Positions 39,785 to 48,400 of a stretch of DNA of 55,761 nucleotides are shown here, piece after piece. The first letter of the stretch is position 1, and the number at the start of each line of letters is the position of its first letter. Origin of the DNA: Eubacteriaceae bacterium (GTDB lineage: Bacteria > Bacillota > Clostridia > Peptostreptococcales > Anaerovoracaceae); the NCBI GenBank assembly GCA_029012125.1, contig JAQXLM010000176.1:1-55761 (forward strand), read 5' to 3'. Under the pieces are notes generated by a model that saw only the letters and a program-made list of their open reading frames with translations, did no database searches and had not been told where the DNA came from. Both the position numbers and the translations under genes were made by a program.

Positions 39785-41161
39785 CTAGAATTTGATTCCC
39801 ATCTCGGATAATTCGACTTTGACCTCATCATACATCTGCTGCCATTCAGGAACAGGTGTCAGTGTATCTAGGTTGTAAGAAACATCAAAGCGAGCACCTG
39901 CATTTTTGTCTTCCATTTTGAATACATGCTCATACTTGTCGAGAAGCTTGAGAACTATTTCATTGGCCTGAGTACGGCTCATTCCCTGTTTTGCAACAGC
40001 TTTTCCTACTTCTCCCATAAGACGAACCTCAAGACCTGTTCCGTTAGGTTCATTTCCGTTAGCTGCTCCCACACCTTCAAGATGACCACCACTTACTGTA
40101 ACTACAATAGCATTAGCAGCTACTTCATAAAGGAGCTCCTTAGTCAGGCTTCCGCTGCTAGGCCAAATGTCACAAACTATAATTGCAGGAGCCTTCTTTG
40201 CAAAGGTTTGGCACAGAACAGACTGTAACCATAGGCATCCGCGAGCTGTAGTAGCTATGTCCTTGATATGAATAGGATGACAAAGGTGATAGTCAGCATT
40301 TCCAATGATATTTGCCGCCAGGATTGATGCAATCATAGTCATGCAGCTTCCGGGAGCATCTCCCGCCATGCCTCCAACCATAGTACAAGCAAGGGATGCA
40401 TTAACAATATCGGTATCAAAACCGTTAGCTACTCTTACCAGGTTTCCGTTGTCAATAATCAGCTCGTTAAAGAAAACTATCAAGTGAGAATCTGTGCTTT
40501 TAAGAAGTCCGGGTGCTACTGCGGATAAATCTCCGATTTCTGTAACAGCACTTTCTGCAGCAAGAAGTCCAAGTCCCGGTCTGCCAACTTCATCTAACGC
40601 CTTTCTTAAGTACTGAAGCTCACGTCTTACTGCAAGAACTTCTGTCGGCTCACCGCTTTTTACCGGGAATCCGTCTACATCAATCAGGGAACCGCATGTC
40701 ATAAGATCGATGATAGGTTCTTTTGCAGTTGCCAGAACATTGGGATAGAATAATTCTTCCGGAGTAGGACATCCGGGATTACCTGCCCAAATTGCAGGTG
40801 GACGAGAATCTTCTACCTCTCTGGCCACAAGGGTATATGCGTCTTTTCCTTCTCCCATTGTAAGGGAAGTTCTCATATGAGCTATTCCCTCATCGATTTC
40901 CTCTTCAGTAAGAGCGATGATACGCTCTGTTGAAATATTGTAAATACCTGTCTGTAGCAGCAATTCCTTTGCAGCAACAAAAATAGTGTCAAGCAGCTGG
41001 TCGTCCTCAGGTATAATAACCTGATTATCCCATTTCAAGTCGTATTTTTTTACAATCTTTCTTACTTGTTTAGCTACATATTTTAGATTCCAGTCGTCAC
41101 TTGAAACTTTTGTTCCTGTGTTACTTCTATCCACAATTTCCAAGAATTTTTTTGCTTCCAT
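39785..41161 (-). CDS. MtmB-like corrinoid methyltransferase lacking pyrrolysine
   Basis: Homologue of monomethylamine:corrinoid methyltransferase MtmB, compared from memory. It has 458 residues, the same as archaeal MtmB. Shared landmarks: an early DDW motif, a GIY-type segment after a LLLQ helix, TGMGEGKDA-like charge pattern, GRPG before the active-site loop, STDSH after it, GLEVRLMGEV near the C-terminus and a final LDTLTPVPEWQQMYD. In MtmB the loop reads GRPGMGV then pyrrolysine (UAG); here it is GRPGLGLL, with residue 200 encoded by CTT (40562-40564). No in-frame stop interrupts the gene. The start follows AGGAG; a longer in-frame start at 41218 lies over the promoter. The methyl donor is unknown. 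Confidence 0.82.
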   Translation of the reverse strand: MEAKKFLEIVDRSNTGTKVSSDDWNLKYVAKQVRKIVKKYDLKWDNQVIIPEDDQLLDTIFVAAKELLLQTGIYNISTERIIALTEEEIDEGIAHMRTSLTMGEGKDAYTLVAREVEDSRPPAIWAGNPGCPTPEELFYPNVLATAKEPIIDLMTCGSLIDVDGFPVKSGEPTEVLAVRRELQYLRKALDEVGRPGLGLLAAESAVTEIGDLSAVAPGLLKSTDSHLIVFFNELIIDNGNLVRVANGFDTDIVNASLACTMVGGMAGDAPGSCMTMIASILAANIIGNADYHLCHPIHIKDIATTARGCLWLQSVLCQTFAKKAPAIIVCDIWPSSGSLTKELLYEVAANAIVVTVSGGHLEGVGAANGNEPNGTGLEVRLMGEVGKAVAKQGMSRTQANEIVLKLLDKYEHVFKMEDKNAGARFDVSYNLDTLTPVPEWQQMYDEVKVELSEMGIKF

Positions 41162-41189
41162 TTCGTTTCTCCTCAAGTTATTTTCTAAA

Positions 41190-41218
41190 ATAATATCACG
41201 AAAGTAACAATTATTCAA
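41190..41218 (-). promoter_or_regulatory. Putative sigma-A promoter of the MtmB-like gene
   Basis: On the minus strand TTGAAT (41213-41218), a 17-base spacer and TATTAT (41190-41195), about 29 bases before the ATG. Confidence 0.6.
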
Positions 41219-41237
41219 GCGGACTTAATTTATCTAT

Positions 41238-41266
41238 TTGACCTTTTGTCCTTTTTAGTCTAAACT
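41238..41266 (+). promoter_or_regulatory. Putative promoter of the VanZ-like gene
   Basis: TTGACC at 41238-41243, a 17-base spacer and TAAACT at 41261-41266. An overlapping alternative is TTGTCC with TATTAA, also 17 bases apart. Confidence 0.5.
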
Positions 41267-41298
41267 TGTATTAAAATATAAAAAAAAGGGGAAATGAG

Positions 41299-41703
41299 AT
41301 GAAAGAGATGCTTTATAAGGCGGTGGGATTTATTTCGGAGATACACAGTTATATTCTAAGCCTGAACGATTCATTCGAGTATAATTTTACGGATAAACAA
41401 CTGCATTTCTGGGTAATAGGCATACTTGGACTGGCTTTGATTTTTGTCATATATCCGCTGTTCAAATGGCTTGCAAGAAACCGACACGAAATGGTGATTG
41501 CATGGATATACGTGACTACAGTCATTATTGTAATCACTTTTGCAATCGAAATAGGTCAGGGTGTGACCGGAACCGGTGTTATGGAATTTGATGATATCGT
41601 ATTTGGTATTGTTGGATTTTTCCTGTTGTTTGCAGTATTTTCTGTATTTAGAATGATTTACCATGGATTCTTAAACTTATGGAACAAAAGAAGCCGCAGG
41701 TAA
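41299..41703 (+). CDS. VanZ-like small membrane protein
   Basis: Membrane protein of 134 residues with three hydrophobic helices (about 37-56, 67-85, 100-118). The pattern DKQLHF, AIEIGQ, TGTG and EFDDIVFGIVGFFL matches VanZ-like proteins, which carry a conserved acidic motif before the last helix. The family function is poorly defined. An AGGGGAAATGAG stretch precedes the ATG. It is divergent from the MtmB-like gene. Confidence 0.72.
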   Translation: MKEMLYKAVGFISEIHSYILSLNDSFEYNFTDKQLHFWVIGILGLALIFVIYPLFKWLARNRHEMVIAWIYVTTVIIVITFAIEIGQGVTGTGVMEFDDIVFGIVGFFLLFAVFSVFRMIYHGFLNLWNKRSRR

Positions 41704-41820
41704 CAGTTTTAATCTTATATAAACAGGTGTATTTTATATAAAAACTGTACATGGACTGAATTATCAAATAGTATAGATAATACAAATAACACATTATCAA
41801 AGCTTTAGAGGAGGGGAAAA

Positions 41821-42588
41821 ATGAGTTTATTCGATTCTTATGATGCGGAGGTTAAAGCAGCACTCAATCCTGAGGATGTGTACGATAGAGTAGAGGGTTT
41901 CCCGGAAACAGTAATCGTAACTTTCAAAAAAGCAATTGTTGATATAGTTCTGGAACAATTTGAATGTGAACCTGTAGGTACACTTTTGAGTGGAACTGTT
42001 CTGGAAATACATAGGTTTAAATATAAAGGAAAGGAATTTGCGATTTATCAGACTACCATGGGGTCGCCTATGACTGCAGGACTGATGGAGGAGGTAATCG
42101 CCATGGGTGGAAAACGCTTCGTCTATTTCGGCTCATGTGGAACTCTTGACAGAGATATTCCTGCAGGCCATCTCATCGTTCCAACTGCCGCATACAGAGA
42201 CGAGGGTACCAGCTACCACTACAGACCTGCTTCTGCGGGAGATTTTGTTGATATCAAGACTGCAGATCAGACGGCATCAGTTATCGAGGAAATGGGATTG
42301 AAATATATTAAGACAAAGACCTGGACTACTGACGGATTATACAGAGAAACCCGTCGAAACATGAACAACAGGCTTGCAGCAGGATGCAGAGTTGTAGATA
42401 TGGAGTGCTCTGCTATAATGACCGTTGCTGATTACAGAGGTGTTAATGCTTGGCAGTTCCTGTACGCAGAGGATAACCTGGATGATATTGTTTGGGACCC
42501 TAGAACCTTAGGGAAGGTCCCTAAATCTGCTAATGAATTATATTTAAAGGTTGCATTGGAAATTGCACATAAGGGGGATAGCATTTAA
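41821..42588 (+). CDS. Nucleoside phosphorylase (PNP/UDP family 1)
   Basis: Cytosolic phosphorylase that splits a nucleoside with phosphate into base and ribose 1-phosphate. The 255 residues show YQTTMGSPMTAGLMEE, FGSCGTLDRDIPAGHLIVP (phosphate and ribose site), RDEGTSYHY and VVDMECSAIMTVA (the DMEC-type base/ribose site). Closest by eye to uridine-phosphorylase-like members, but the base preference cannot be fixed. GAGGAGGGG is a strong ribosome site. The next gene starts on its stop codon. Confidence 0.87.
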   Translation: MSLFDSYDAEVKAALNPEDVYDRVEGFPETVIVTFKKAIVDIVLEQFECEPVGTLLSGTVLEIHRFKYKGKEFAIYQTTMGSPMTAGLMEEVIAMGGKRFVYFGSCGTLDRDIPAGHLIVPTAAYRDEGTSYHYRPASAGDFVDIKTADQTASVIEEMGLKYIKTKTWTTDGLYRETRRNMNNRLAAGCRVVDMECSAIMTVADYRGVNAWQFLYAEDNLDDIVWDPRTLGKVPKSANELYLKVALEIAHKGDSI

Positions 42589-43004
42589 TGAAAAAAGGGG
42601 AAAAGCTAGTATTACTGGCATTGGTTTTGTTGACTTTGATGATGATTGCTGCAGGATGCGGCAAATACACCAATCTGGAAGAGTACTGCGATAAGGGGAA
42701 AATAGAGAAAGAAACGATATCGCTGCTTACGGACCTGGGCGATGAAAAAATGAAGGTATCAATTGTTGAGAATCAGGTAGTATATAACTACAGCTACGAT
42801 GATGATTTCAGCGATGAACTCAGAGAATACGCTATGCTCGAAATAGAAAAGAACATAGAGTCGATGAAAAGTGATTTTCAGAGAATTGCAAAAAATATAG
42901 AGGATCAAACCGGACTGCAAGGCATTCAGATTAAGCTGGTTTACGCCGATAAATCGGGTCATGTCCTATACAAAGGGTGGTTTGAATCCTCTGATGAAGA
43001 ATAA
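42588..43004 (+). CDS. Small lipoprotein (DUF4854-like)
   Basis: Exported lipoprotein of 138 residues. The N-terminus has basic residues, a Leu-rich core and the lipobox IAAGC (Cys at about residue 24). The mature part is hydrophilic, about 115 residues, mixed alpha/beta by eye; it recalls DUF4854 lipoproteins of Clostridia. Function unknown. Its ATG overlaps the nucleoside phosphorylase stop by one base, so the two are co-translated. Its stop directly abuts the stop of the convergent M20 gene. Confidence 0.75.
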   Translation: MKKGEKLVLLALVLLTLMMIAAGCGKYTNLEEYCDKGKIEKETISLLTDLGDEKMKVSIVENQVVYNYSYDDDFSDELREYAMLEIEKNIESMKSDFQRIAKNIEDQTGLQGIQIKLVYADKSGHVLYKGWFESSDEE

Positions 43005-44135
43005 TTAAATACTTATGAAAATTCTTTCAAACAGTTTTACAGCTTGCATTATGATAGTATCATCCATATCGTAATTGTTGCTGTGAAGAGGGATATCGCT
43101 TCCGGTACCAAGGAAGAAAAAGATTCCCGGCACCTGTTCCTGGAAGAAAGAAAAATCTTCTGCGATCATTACAGGTTTTTCAAGTTCTTTATATCCCAGC
43201 TCTTCTATGTACGGAATAATGTGTTCATACAGGGCTGGGTTATTTATTACTGCAGGATGATACCTTATAACATCTACCTTTACCTTAACTCCCAGGTCAC
43301 TTTGAATTCTTTCTGCAATTCTGTTCATCTCTTCAACCAGCTTATGCCATGTTTCCTGCTGAAATGCTCTGATTGTTCCCAAAAGTGTTGATTTTGAGGA
43401 TATGGCGTTTCTTACATTTCCACTTGTCAGCTTGCCGAAACGAATAATGGATTTTTCATCGATGCAGTTTTCGTTATAGTCATATATTTCGTTTATAAAT
43501 CTTGCAGCTGCCAAAAGTGCATCACAGCCTTTTTCCGGTTCTCCGCAATGGGCACTTACTCCATCAAAATCAACATCTATGGATGCAGATATTGCCATCA
43601 TGGGACCCGGAATGGAGGAAATCTGTCCTTTAGGAAGTGTAGGCCAGTTATGTACACCGAAAATATATCTGATGTTATATTTTTCGAAGAAACCTTCATT
43701 GCAAACCTTTAACGCACCGTCAATGGTTTCCTCAGCAGGCTGGAACAGTAATACAGCGTTGTACCCAGCAGAGAAATTCTCAGATTTAAGATTGTCCAGA
43801 ACTTCCGCAAACCCCAGTAATCCTGCAGTATGTGCATCGTGTCCGCATGCATGCATCTTTCCGTCGTGCTTTGATTTGTAAGCGGCATTGCTGACCTCCT
43901 GAATTGGCAGACCGTCCATATCGCCTCTGAAGCAAACCGATTCTTTTTTTCCGAAGTCAAAGAAAGCAACGATTCCGGAACCTGCTATTTCATGGATACT
44001 GCATGAAAAGCCACATAAAACATCACGTACATATGCATTGGTTTCCGGTAAATCAAAGGACAATTCCGGAATCTGATGCAAATCTCTTCTATATTTTATA
44101 ACCTTTTTTTCCAAACTATTAGTATCGATCAACAT
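43005..44135 (-). CDS. M20D amidohydrolase (HipO-like)
   Basis: Zinc amidohydrolase of 376 residues that removes acyl groups from amino acids or related amides. Motifs: RGDMDGLPI, HACGHDAHTAGLLG (Cys/His metal ligands), QPAEETIDGA (catalytic Glu), GVHNWP and SAHCGEPEKG, with GTGSDIPLHSNNYDMDD near the end. Length and order match the HipO/AbgB group. GAGGGAGGT precedes the ATG. No terminator separates its end from the convergent lipoprotein gene. Confidence 0.93.
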   Translation of the reverse strand: MLIDTNSLEKKVIKYRRDLHQIPELSFDLPETNAYVRDVLCGFSCSIHEIAGSGIVAFFDFGKKESVCFRGDMDGLPIQEVSNAAYKSKHDGKMHACGHDAHTAGLLGFAEVLDNLKSENFSAGYNAVLLFQPAEETIDGALKVCNEGFFEKYNIRYIFGVHNWPTLPKGQISSIPGPMMAISASIDVDFDGVSAHCGEPEKGCDALLAAARFINEIYDYNENCIDEKSIIRFGKLTSGNVRNAISSKSTLLGTIRAFQQETWHKLVEEMNRIAERIQSDLGVKVKVDVIRYHPAVINNPALYEHIIPYIEELGYKELEKPVMIAEDFSFFQEQVPGIFFFLGTGSDIPLHSNNYDMDDTIIMQAVKLFERIFISI

Positions 44136-44157
44136 TTCTGTACCTCCCTCGGTTATT

Positions 44158-44186
44158 ATTGTAATACTTCATCTTTACACAGTCAA
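44158..44186 (-). promoter_or_regulatory. Putative sigma-A promoter of the M20D gene
   Basis: On the minus strand TTGACT (44181-44186), a 17-base spacer and TACAAT (44158-44163), about 25 bases before the ATG. Confidence 0.6.
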
Positions 44187-44195
44187 TTTTTCTTT

Positions 44196-44221
44196 ATTTT
44201 ATCACAATAGTGTGGTAAAAT
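44196..44221. promoter_or_regulatory. Operator-like dyad between the M20D and GH25 genes
   Basis: ATTTTATCACA (44196-44206) and TGTGGTAAAAT (44211-44221) are inverted repeats matching at 10 of 11 positions around a 4-base centre. The right arm contains a possible -10 (TAAAAT) for the GH25 gene. No regulator is identified. Confidence 0.45.
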
Positions 44222-44229
44222 ATAAAATT

Positions 44230-45075
44230 ATGAAGAAAAATAAAAAAACGAGAAAAAAGTTGTTGAAAAAACTCAAAAAGAACCGCAAAGCTTTAGCTGG
44301 CGCTACCATTGTGGTACTGTCAATTCTTATTGCCTTTATTGCATTAACCTCATCCGGCAATGAATACTCAGGTCTGGGAGAGGAAAGCCTGTATGAAGCC
44401 TGCCCGTATAACATGAAAAACCTGTATTCCGGTGATAAGGGGCTTGCTTACGACGACGAAAGCTTTCATTCACGAAAGGGCATAGATGTTTCGGTATTCC
44501 AGGGGGACATTGACTGGAAAAAGGTAAAAGCATCAGGGATAGATTTTGTAATGATAAGACTGGGTTTCAGAAGCTCTGAAAGTGGTATCATACATTTAGA
44601 TTCCAGGTTTGAGGATAATGTGAAAGGTGCAAAAGAAGCCGGACTTAATGTGGGTGTATATTTTTTTTCTCAGGCGATTAACACTGAAGAAGCCATAGAG
44701 GAAGCCAAATTTGTGCTGAAACACATTAGATTCAGAGGGATAGATTATCCTGTTGCCTTTGATATGGAGCCTGTAAATGAGACTGACAGAATAAAGAACC
44801 TTAGTGCAATGGAAAAAACAGAAATTGCCGATGCCTTCTGTAAGACAATTAAGAAAAAAGGGCACAAAAGCGTTATTTACGGCAATCCTACCTGGCTGAG
44901 AAATCATATTAACCTGGATTTTTTGACGGAACATGAGCTTTGGCTTGCCCATTATACACCGGAAACTGACTTCGGCAGTAAATTCCGAATGTGGCAGTAC
45001 ACAGAAACAGGATTGATAGACGGAATCGACGGATACGTTGATTTTAATTTATATTTTGAAGAAAAGACGAGGTAG
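44230..45075 (+). CDS. GH25 lysozyme, membrane-anchored
   Basis: Muramidase of 281 residues. A very Lys-rich N-terminus and one hydrophobic segment (about residues 25-43) form a signal anchor. The GH25 barrel begins at GIDVSVFQGDIDW (first catalytic Asp) and includes DFVMIRLGFR, GVYFFSQA and FDMEPV (the DxE pair). The C-terminal end has HYTPETDF and MWQYTETG. ATG 44230 is preferred to an upstream in-frame GTG at 44212 that lies inside the dyad. No ribosome site is visible. metF follows after 6 bases. Confidence 0.93.
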   Translation: MKKNKKTRKKLLKKLKKNRKALAGATIVVLSILIAFIALTSSGNEYSGLGEESLYEACPYNMKNLYSGDKGLAYDDESFHSRKGIDVSVFQGDIDWKKVKASGIDFVMIRLGFRSSESGIIHLDSRFEDNVKGAKEAGLNVGVYFFSQAINTEEAIEEAKFVLKHIRFRGIDYPVAFDMEPVNETDRIKNLSAMEKTEIADAFCKTIKKKGHKSVIYGNPTWLRNHINLDFLTEHELWLAHYTPETDFGSKFRMWQYTETGLIDGIDGYVDFNLYFEEKTR

Positions 45076-45081
45076 AAGAAT

Positions 45082-45945
45082 ATGAAAATATCAGAATTAT
45101 TTACCAGAGAAAAAACAGTTTTTTCTTTCGAGGTTTTTCCTCCAAAAAGAAATAACCCTATTGAGACAATCTATAAAACACTGGATGAGCTACAGGACCT
45201 TAGACCTGACTTTATAAGCGTTACATACGGTGCAAGTGGCAGTATTATGGATAACCTGACCTGTGAAATTGCCTCAGCAATAAAAAACAGATACGGTATT
45301 ATTTCCGCAGCCCATCTGACATGTGTTAACTCAACAAAGGAAGAAGTTTCAGAGGTTCTGCGACAGCTGTCCATTAACGGCGTGGAAAACATTTTGGCGC
45401 TGAGAGGTGATTTTATTCCTGATGTTCCGCCTAAAGACGACTTCCGACATGCCAGTGAACTTATTACTTTTATCAAGGATTCTGATTATAAATTCGGCAT
45501 TTCGGGCGCTTGTTATCCGGAAGGTCACCTTGACAGTCCTAATCAGATAGAAGACATAAAGAACCTTAAGAAGAAGGTTGATGCAGGTGCAGAGCATCTT
45601 ATCTCTCAGCTTTTCTTCGATAACAACATGTTCTACGATTTCCTGGAAAAGACAAGAATAGCGGGAATTGATGTGCCTATCGAAGCAGGTATTATGCCTG
45701 TAACCAACAAAAAACAGATTGAGCGTATGGTTTCTCTTTGCGGTGCAAGCCTTCCATCAAAGTTCACAAAGATGATGTCAAAGTATGAAAACAGACCGGA
45801 AGCAATGAGAGATGCGGGAATCGCTTATGCTGTAAACCAGATTGTGGATCTGATTTCTCACGGTGTTGACGGAATTCATCTGTATACGATGAACAATCCA
45901 TATGTTGCACGAAGAATTAATGACAGCATCAGAAACTTACTATAG
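45082..45945 (+). CDS. metF: 5,10-methylenetetrahydrofolate reductase
   Basis: FAD-dependent TIM-barrel enzyme that makes 5-methyl-THF, the methyl donor for the next gene product. The 287 residues show FSFEVFPPKR (catalytic Glu region), FISVTYGASG, HLTCVN, ILALRGD and LISQLFFDN. It lies 13 bases before metH, forming a methionine pair. Confidence 0.95.
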   Translation: MKISELFTREKTVFSFEVFPPKRNNPIETIYKTLDELQDLRPDFISVTYGASGSIMDNLTCEIASAIKNRYGIISAAHLTCVNSTKEEVSEVLRQLSINGVENILALRGDFIPDVPPKDDFRHASELITFIKDSDYKFGISGACYPEGHLDSPNQIEDIKNLKKKVDAGAEHLISQLFFDNNMFYDFLEKTRIAGIDVPIEAGIMPVTNKKQIERMVSLCGASLPSKFTKMMSKYENRPEAMRDAGIAYAVNQIVDLISHGVDGIHLYTMNNPYVARRINDSIRNLL

Positions 45946-45958
45946 AAGAGGTACAAGA

Positions 45959-48331
45959 ATGAATAAAATACTACAACTTTTCGGAGATAAAGAATTTATT
46001 TTCTTAGACGGAGGCCTAGGTACCATGCTTCAGGGACAGGGGGTAGAACTGGGTAAAGTTCCTGAGGTCCTTAACATTACAAACCCTCAGATAATCCGGA
46101 ATATCCAGCGAATGTATGTAGATGCAGGCTCTGACATAATAAACACATGCTCCTTCGGGGTAAACGATTATAAAATTCAGGGCTGTGGGTATTCTGTAGA
46201 GGAACTGATAGCTGCTGCTGTCAAAAATGCAAGAGAAGCTGTAAAGGGGACTGATACAAAGGTCTCGCTGGACATAGGTCCAATGGGAAGGCTGCTGGAG
46301 CCAAACGGGAATATATCTTTTGAAGAAGCCTACGAAATATTCAAACGTCAGATTATTGCAGGAAAGGATGCAGACCTGATTACCATAGAAACAATGACAG
46401 ATCTCTATGAACTGAAGGCCGCATTACTGGCAGCAAAGGAAAACTCTGACCTTCCGGTTATATGTACTATGTCCTTTGAGGCAAATCACCGCACCTTTAC
46501 GGGAACAGAAATAAGCGCTATGGCCTTGACACTTACAGGCCTGGGAGCTGATGCAATCGGTGTAAACTGCTCTCTTGGACCTGCCGACTTTAAGCCTTTG
46601 ATGGAAGAACTGTCAAAATGGACAAATCTTCCACTGGTTTCAAAGGCAAATGCCGGACTTCCTAATCCGGAGACAGGCGAATACATGACCTCGGCAGAAG
46701 ATTTTGCAAGAGATACAGCTGCGCTGATTCCATATGGAGTTAAGTTTATCGGTGGGTGCTGCGGCACTACACCGGAATACATCAAAGCTCTTAAAGCTGA
46801 GTTTTCCGGAAAGAAATATAAACCAAACAATGTTAAGGTACCAACCGCTGTATGTACACCGGAGAAAACCGTCATAATAGACCAGCCAAGAATAATAGGT
46901 GAAAGACTGAATCCTACAGGAAAAAAGAAACTTAAAGAAGCCTTAAAAACCGGAGATATGGACTATATTTTAAATCAGGCAGCGGATCAGATCAGAGATG
47001 GGGCAGAAATACTTGATGTAAATACAGGCATGCCTGGAATTGACGAGAAAGAAGTTATGGTAAACATAGTCAAGTCCCTTCAGGGTGTGACAGATACACC
47101 TCTTCAGATTGACTCAAGCAATCCTGATGTAATTGAAGCTGCGTTGCGAGTTTACAGCGGAAAGGCAATAGTCAACTCTGTCAGCGGTGAAGAAGACTCT
47201 CTAACGAGAATTCTTCCTATAGTCAAGAAATACGGTGCCGCGGTTGTAGGACTGACTCTTGATGATGATGGCATTCCAAAGACTGTGGAAAAGAGAATAG
47301 AAATTGCCGAAAAGATTTTAAGCAGAGCTACAGACCTGGGAATTCCAAGGGAAGATGTGTTTATAGACTGTCTGACACTGACCGTGTCTGCGGAACAGGA
47401 GAATGCATCAGGTACGCTAAGGGCAATCAGGCATATTAAAGAAGATTTGGGTCTGAAGACAGTTTTGGGAGTATCAAACATCTCATTCGGTTTGCCAAAC
47501 AGACCGCTGATAAATCACAACTTCCTGCAGATGGCACTTACGATGGGACTAGATCTTCCAATAATGAATCCAGGCGCTCCGGATATGGTGCGTGCAGTGG
47601 ATGTATATAAGCTGATTTACAATATAGACAAAGGTGCCAGAAATTATGTTGCCAGATACAGTGATGAAATAGGTGAAAAGGAAACTGTAAAAACTCATGG
47701 CACAAAGGCTCAGATGGATGAACTGGAGTTTGCAATCAATAACGGACTTAACGGTAGATGCAGAGAACTGGTAGAACAGGAACTGGAGACCAGAACGCCT
47801 GTAGAGGTAATCAATCAGGTACTCATTCCAATCCTTGATAACGCAGGCAAAGAGTTTGAAGTTGGTAATATATTTATTCCACAGCTGATGCTCTGTGCCC
47901 AGACTGCACAGGTTGCTTTCGATGTTATTAAGGAAAGGCTGTCATCAACAGGAAGTTCAGGTGATACCAAAGGCAAAATTGTAATTGCAACAGTAAAAGG
48001 TGATATTCACGATATCGGAAAGAATATAGTAAAGGTAATTCTTGAAAACTACGGCTATGAAATCATAGATCTTGGTAAAGATGTGGATCCGGGTATTATC
48101 CTGAAGGCTGTAATAGATAACGATGTAAAACTTCTCGGTCTGTCTGCTTTGATGACAACAACTCTAGGCAGTATGGAGGAAACCATCGCTAAAGTGAAGA
48201 AGGAATGTGCCGACTGCAGAATAATGGTTGGCGGGGCTGTGCTTACAGAAGACTATTCACTGAAAATAGGCGCAGATTATTACGTAAAAGATGCGAAGGC
48301 ATCTGCTGACGTTGCCAAGTTGGTACTATAG
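45959..48331 (+). CDS. metH: Cobalamin-dependent methionine synthase (short form)
   Basis: Transfers methyl from methyl-THF via cobalamin to homocysteine. The 790 residues contain, in order, the homocysteine domain (DGGLGTMLQG; zinc ligands Cys in VNCS and GGCCGTTP; to about 290), the pterin domain (IGERLNPTGKKK to about 570), the helical cap (about 590-660) and the B12-binding domain with GDIHDIGKNIV (about 680-790; His is the lower axial ligand). The C-terminal SAM reactivation domain of E. coli MetH is absent, as in many anaerobes. ATG 45959 has AGAGG upstream. Confidence 0.95.
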   Translation: MNKILQLFGDKEFIFLDGGLGTMLQGQGVELGKVPEVLNITNPQIIRNIQRMYVDAGSDIINTCSFGVNDYKIQGCGYSVEELIAAAVKNAREAVKGTDTKVSLDIGPMGRLLEPNGNISFEEAYEIFKRQIIAGKDADLITIETMTDLYELKAALLAAKENSDLPVICTMSFEANHRTFTGTEISAMALTLTGLGADAIGVNCSLGPADFKPLMEELSKWTNLPLVSKANAGLPNPETGEYMTSAEDFARDTAALIPYGVKFIGGCCGTTPEYIKALKAEFSGKKYKPNNVKVPTAVCTPEKTVIIDQPRIIGERLNPTGKKKLKEALKTGDMDYILNQAADQIRDGAEILDVNTGMPGIDEKEVMVNIVKSLQGVTDTPLQIDSSNPDVIEAALRVYSGKAIVNSVSGEEDSLTRILPIVKKYGAAVVGLTLDDDGIPKTVEKRIEIAEKILSRATDLGIPREDVFIDCLTLTVSAEQENASGTLRAIRHIKEDLGLKTVLGVSNISFGLPNRPLINHNFLQMALTMGLDLPIMNPGAPDMVRAVDVYKLIYNIDKGARNYVARYSDEIGEKETVKTHGTKAQMDELEFAINNGLNGRCRELVEQELETRTPVEVINQVLIPILDNAGKEFEVGNIFIPQLMLCAQTAQVAFDVIKERLSSTGSSGDTKGKIVIATVKGDIHDIGKNIVKVILENYGYEIIDLGKDVDPGIILKAVIDNDVKLLGLSALMTTTLGSMEETIAKVKKECADCRIMVGGAVLTEDYSLKIGADYYVKDAKASADVAKLVL

Positions 48332-48334
48332 GCA

Positions 48335-48363
48335 TTGACTTTGCTCCAATAAAATGATAGCAT
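48335..48363 (+). promoter_or_regulatory. Putative sigma-A promoter of sstT
   Basis: TTGACT at 48335-48340, a 17-base spacer and TAGCAT at 48358-48363, about 38 bases before the sstT start. Confidence 0.5.
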
Positions 48364-48400
48364 AGATAAGTCGTGACTATTATTTAGGAGGAAAGTATTA

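Noticed and set aside
39785-41161. Pyrrolysine (in-frame UAG) in the MtmB-like gene
   Set aside because: The frame is open throughout and the equivalent codon is CTT; no amber codon or pyl gene is visible.
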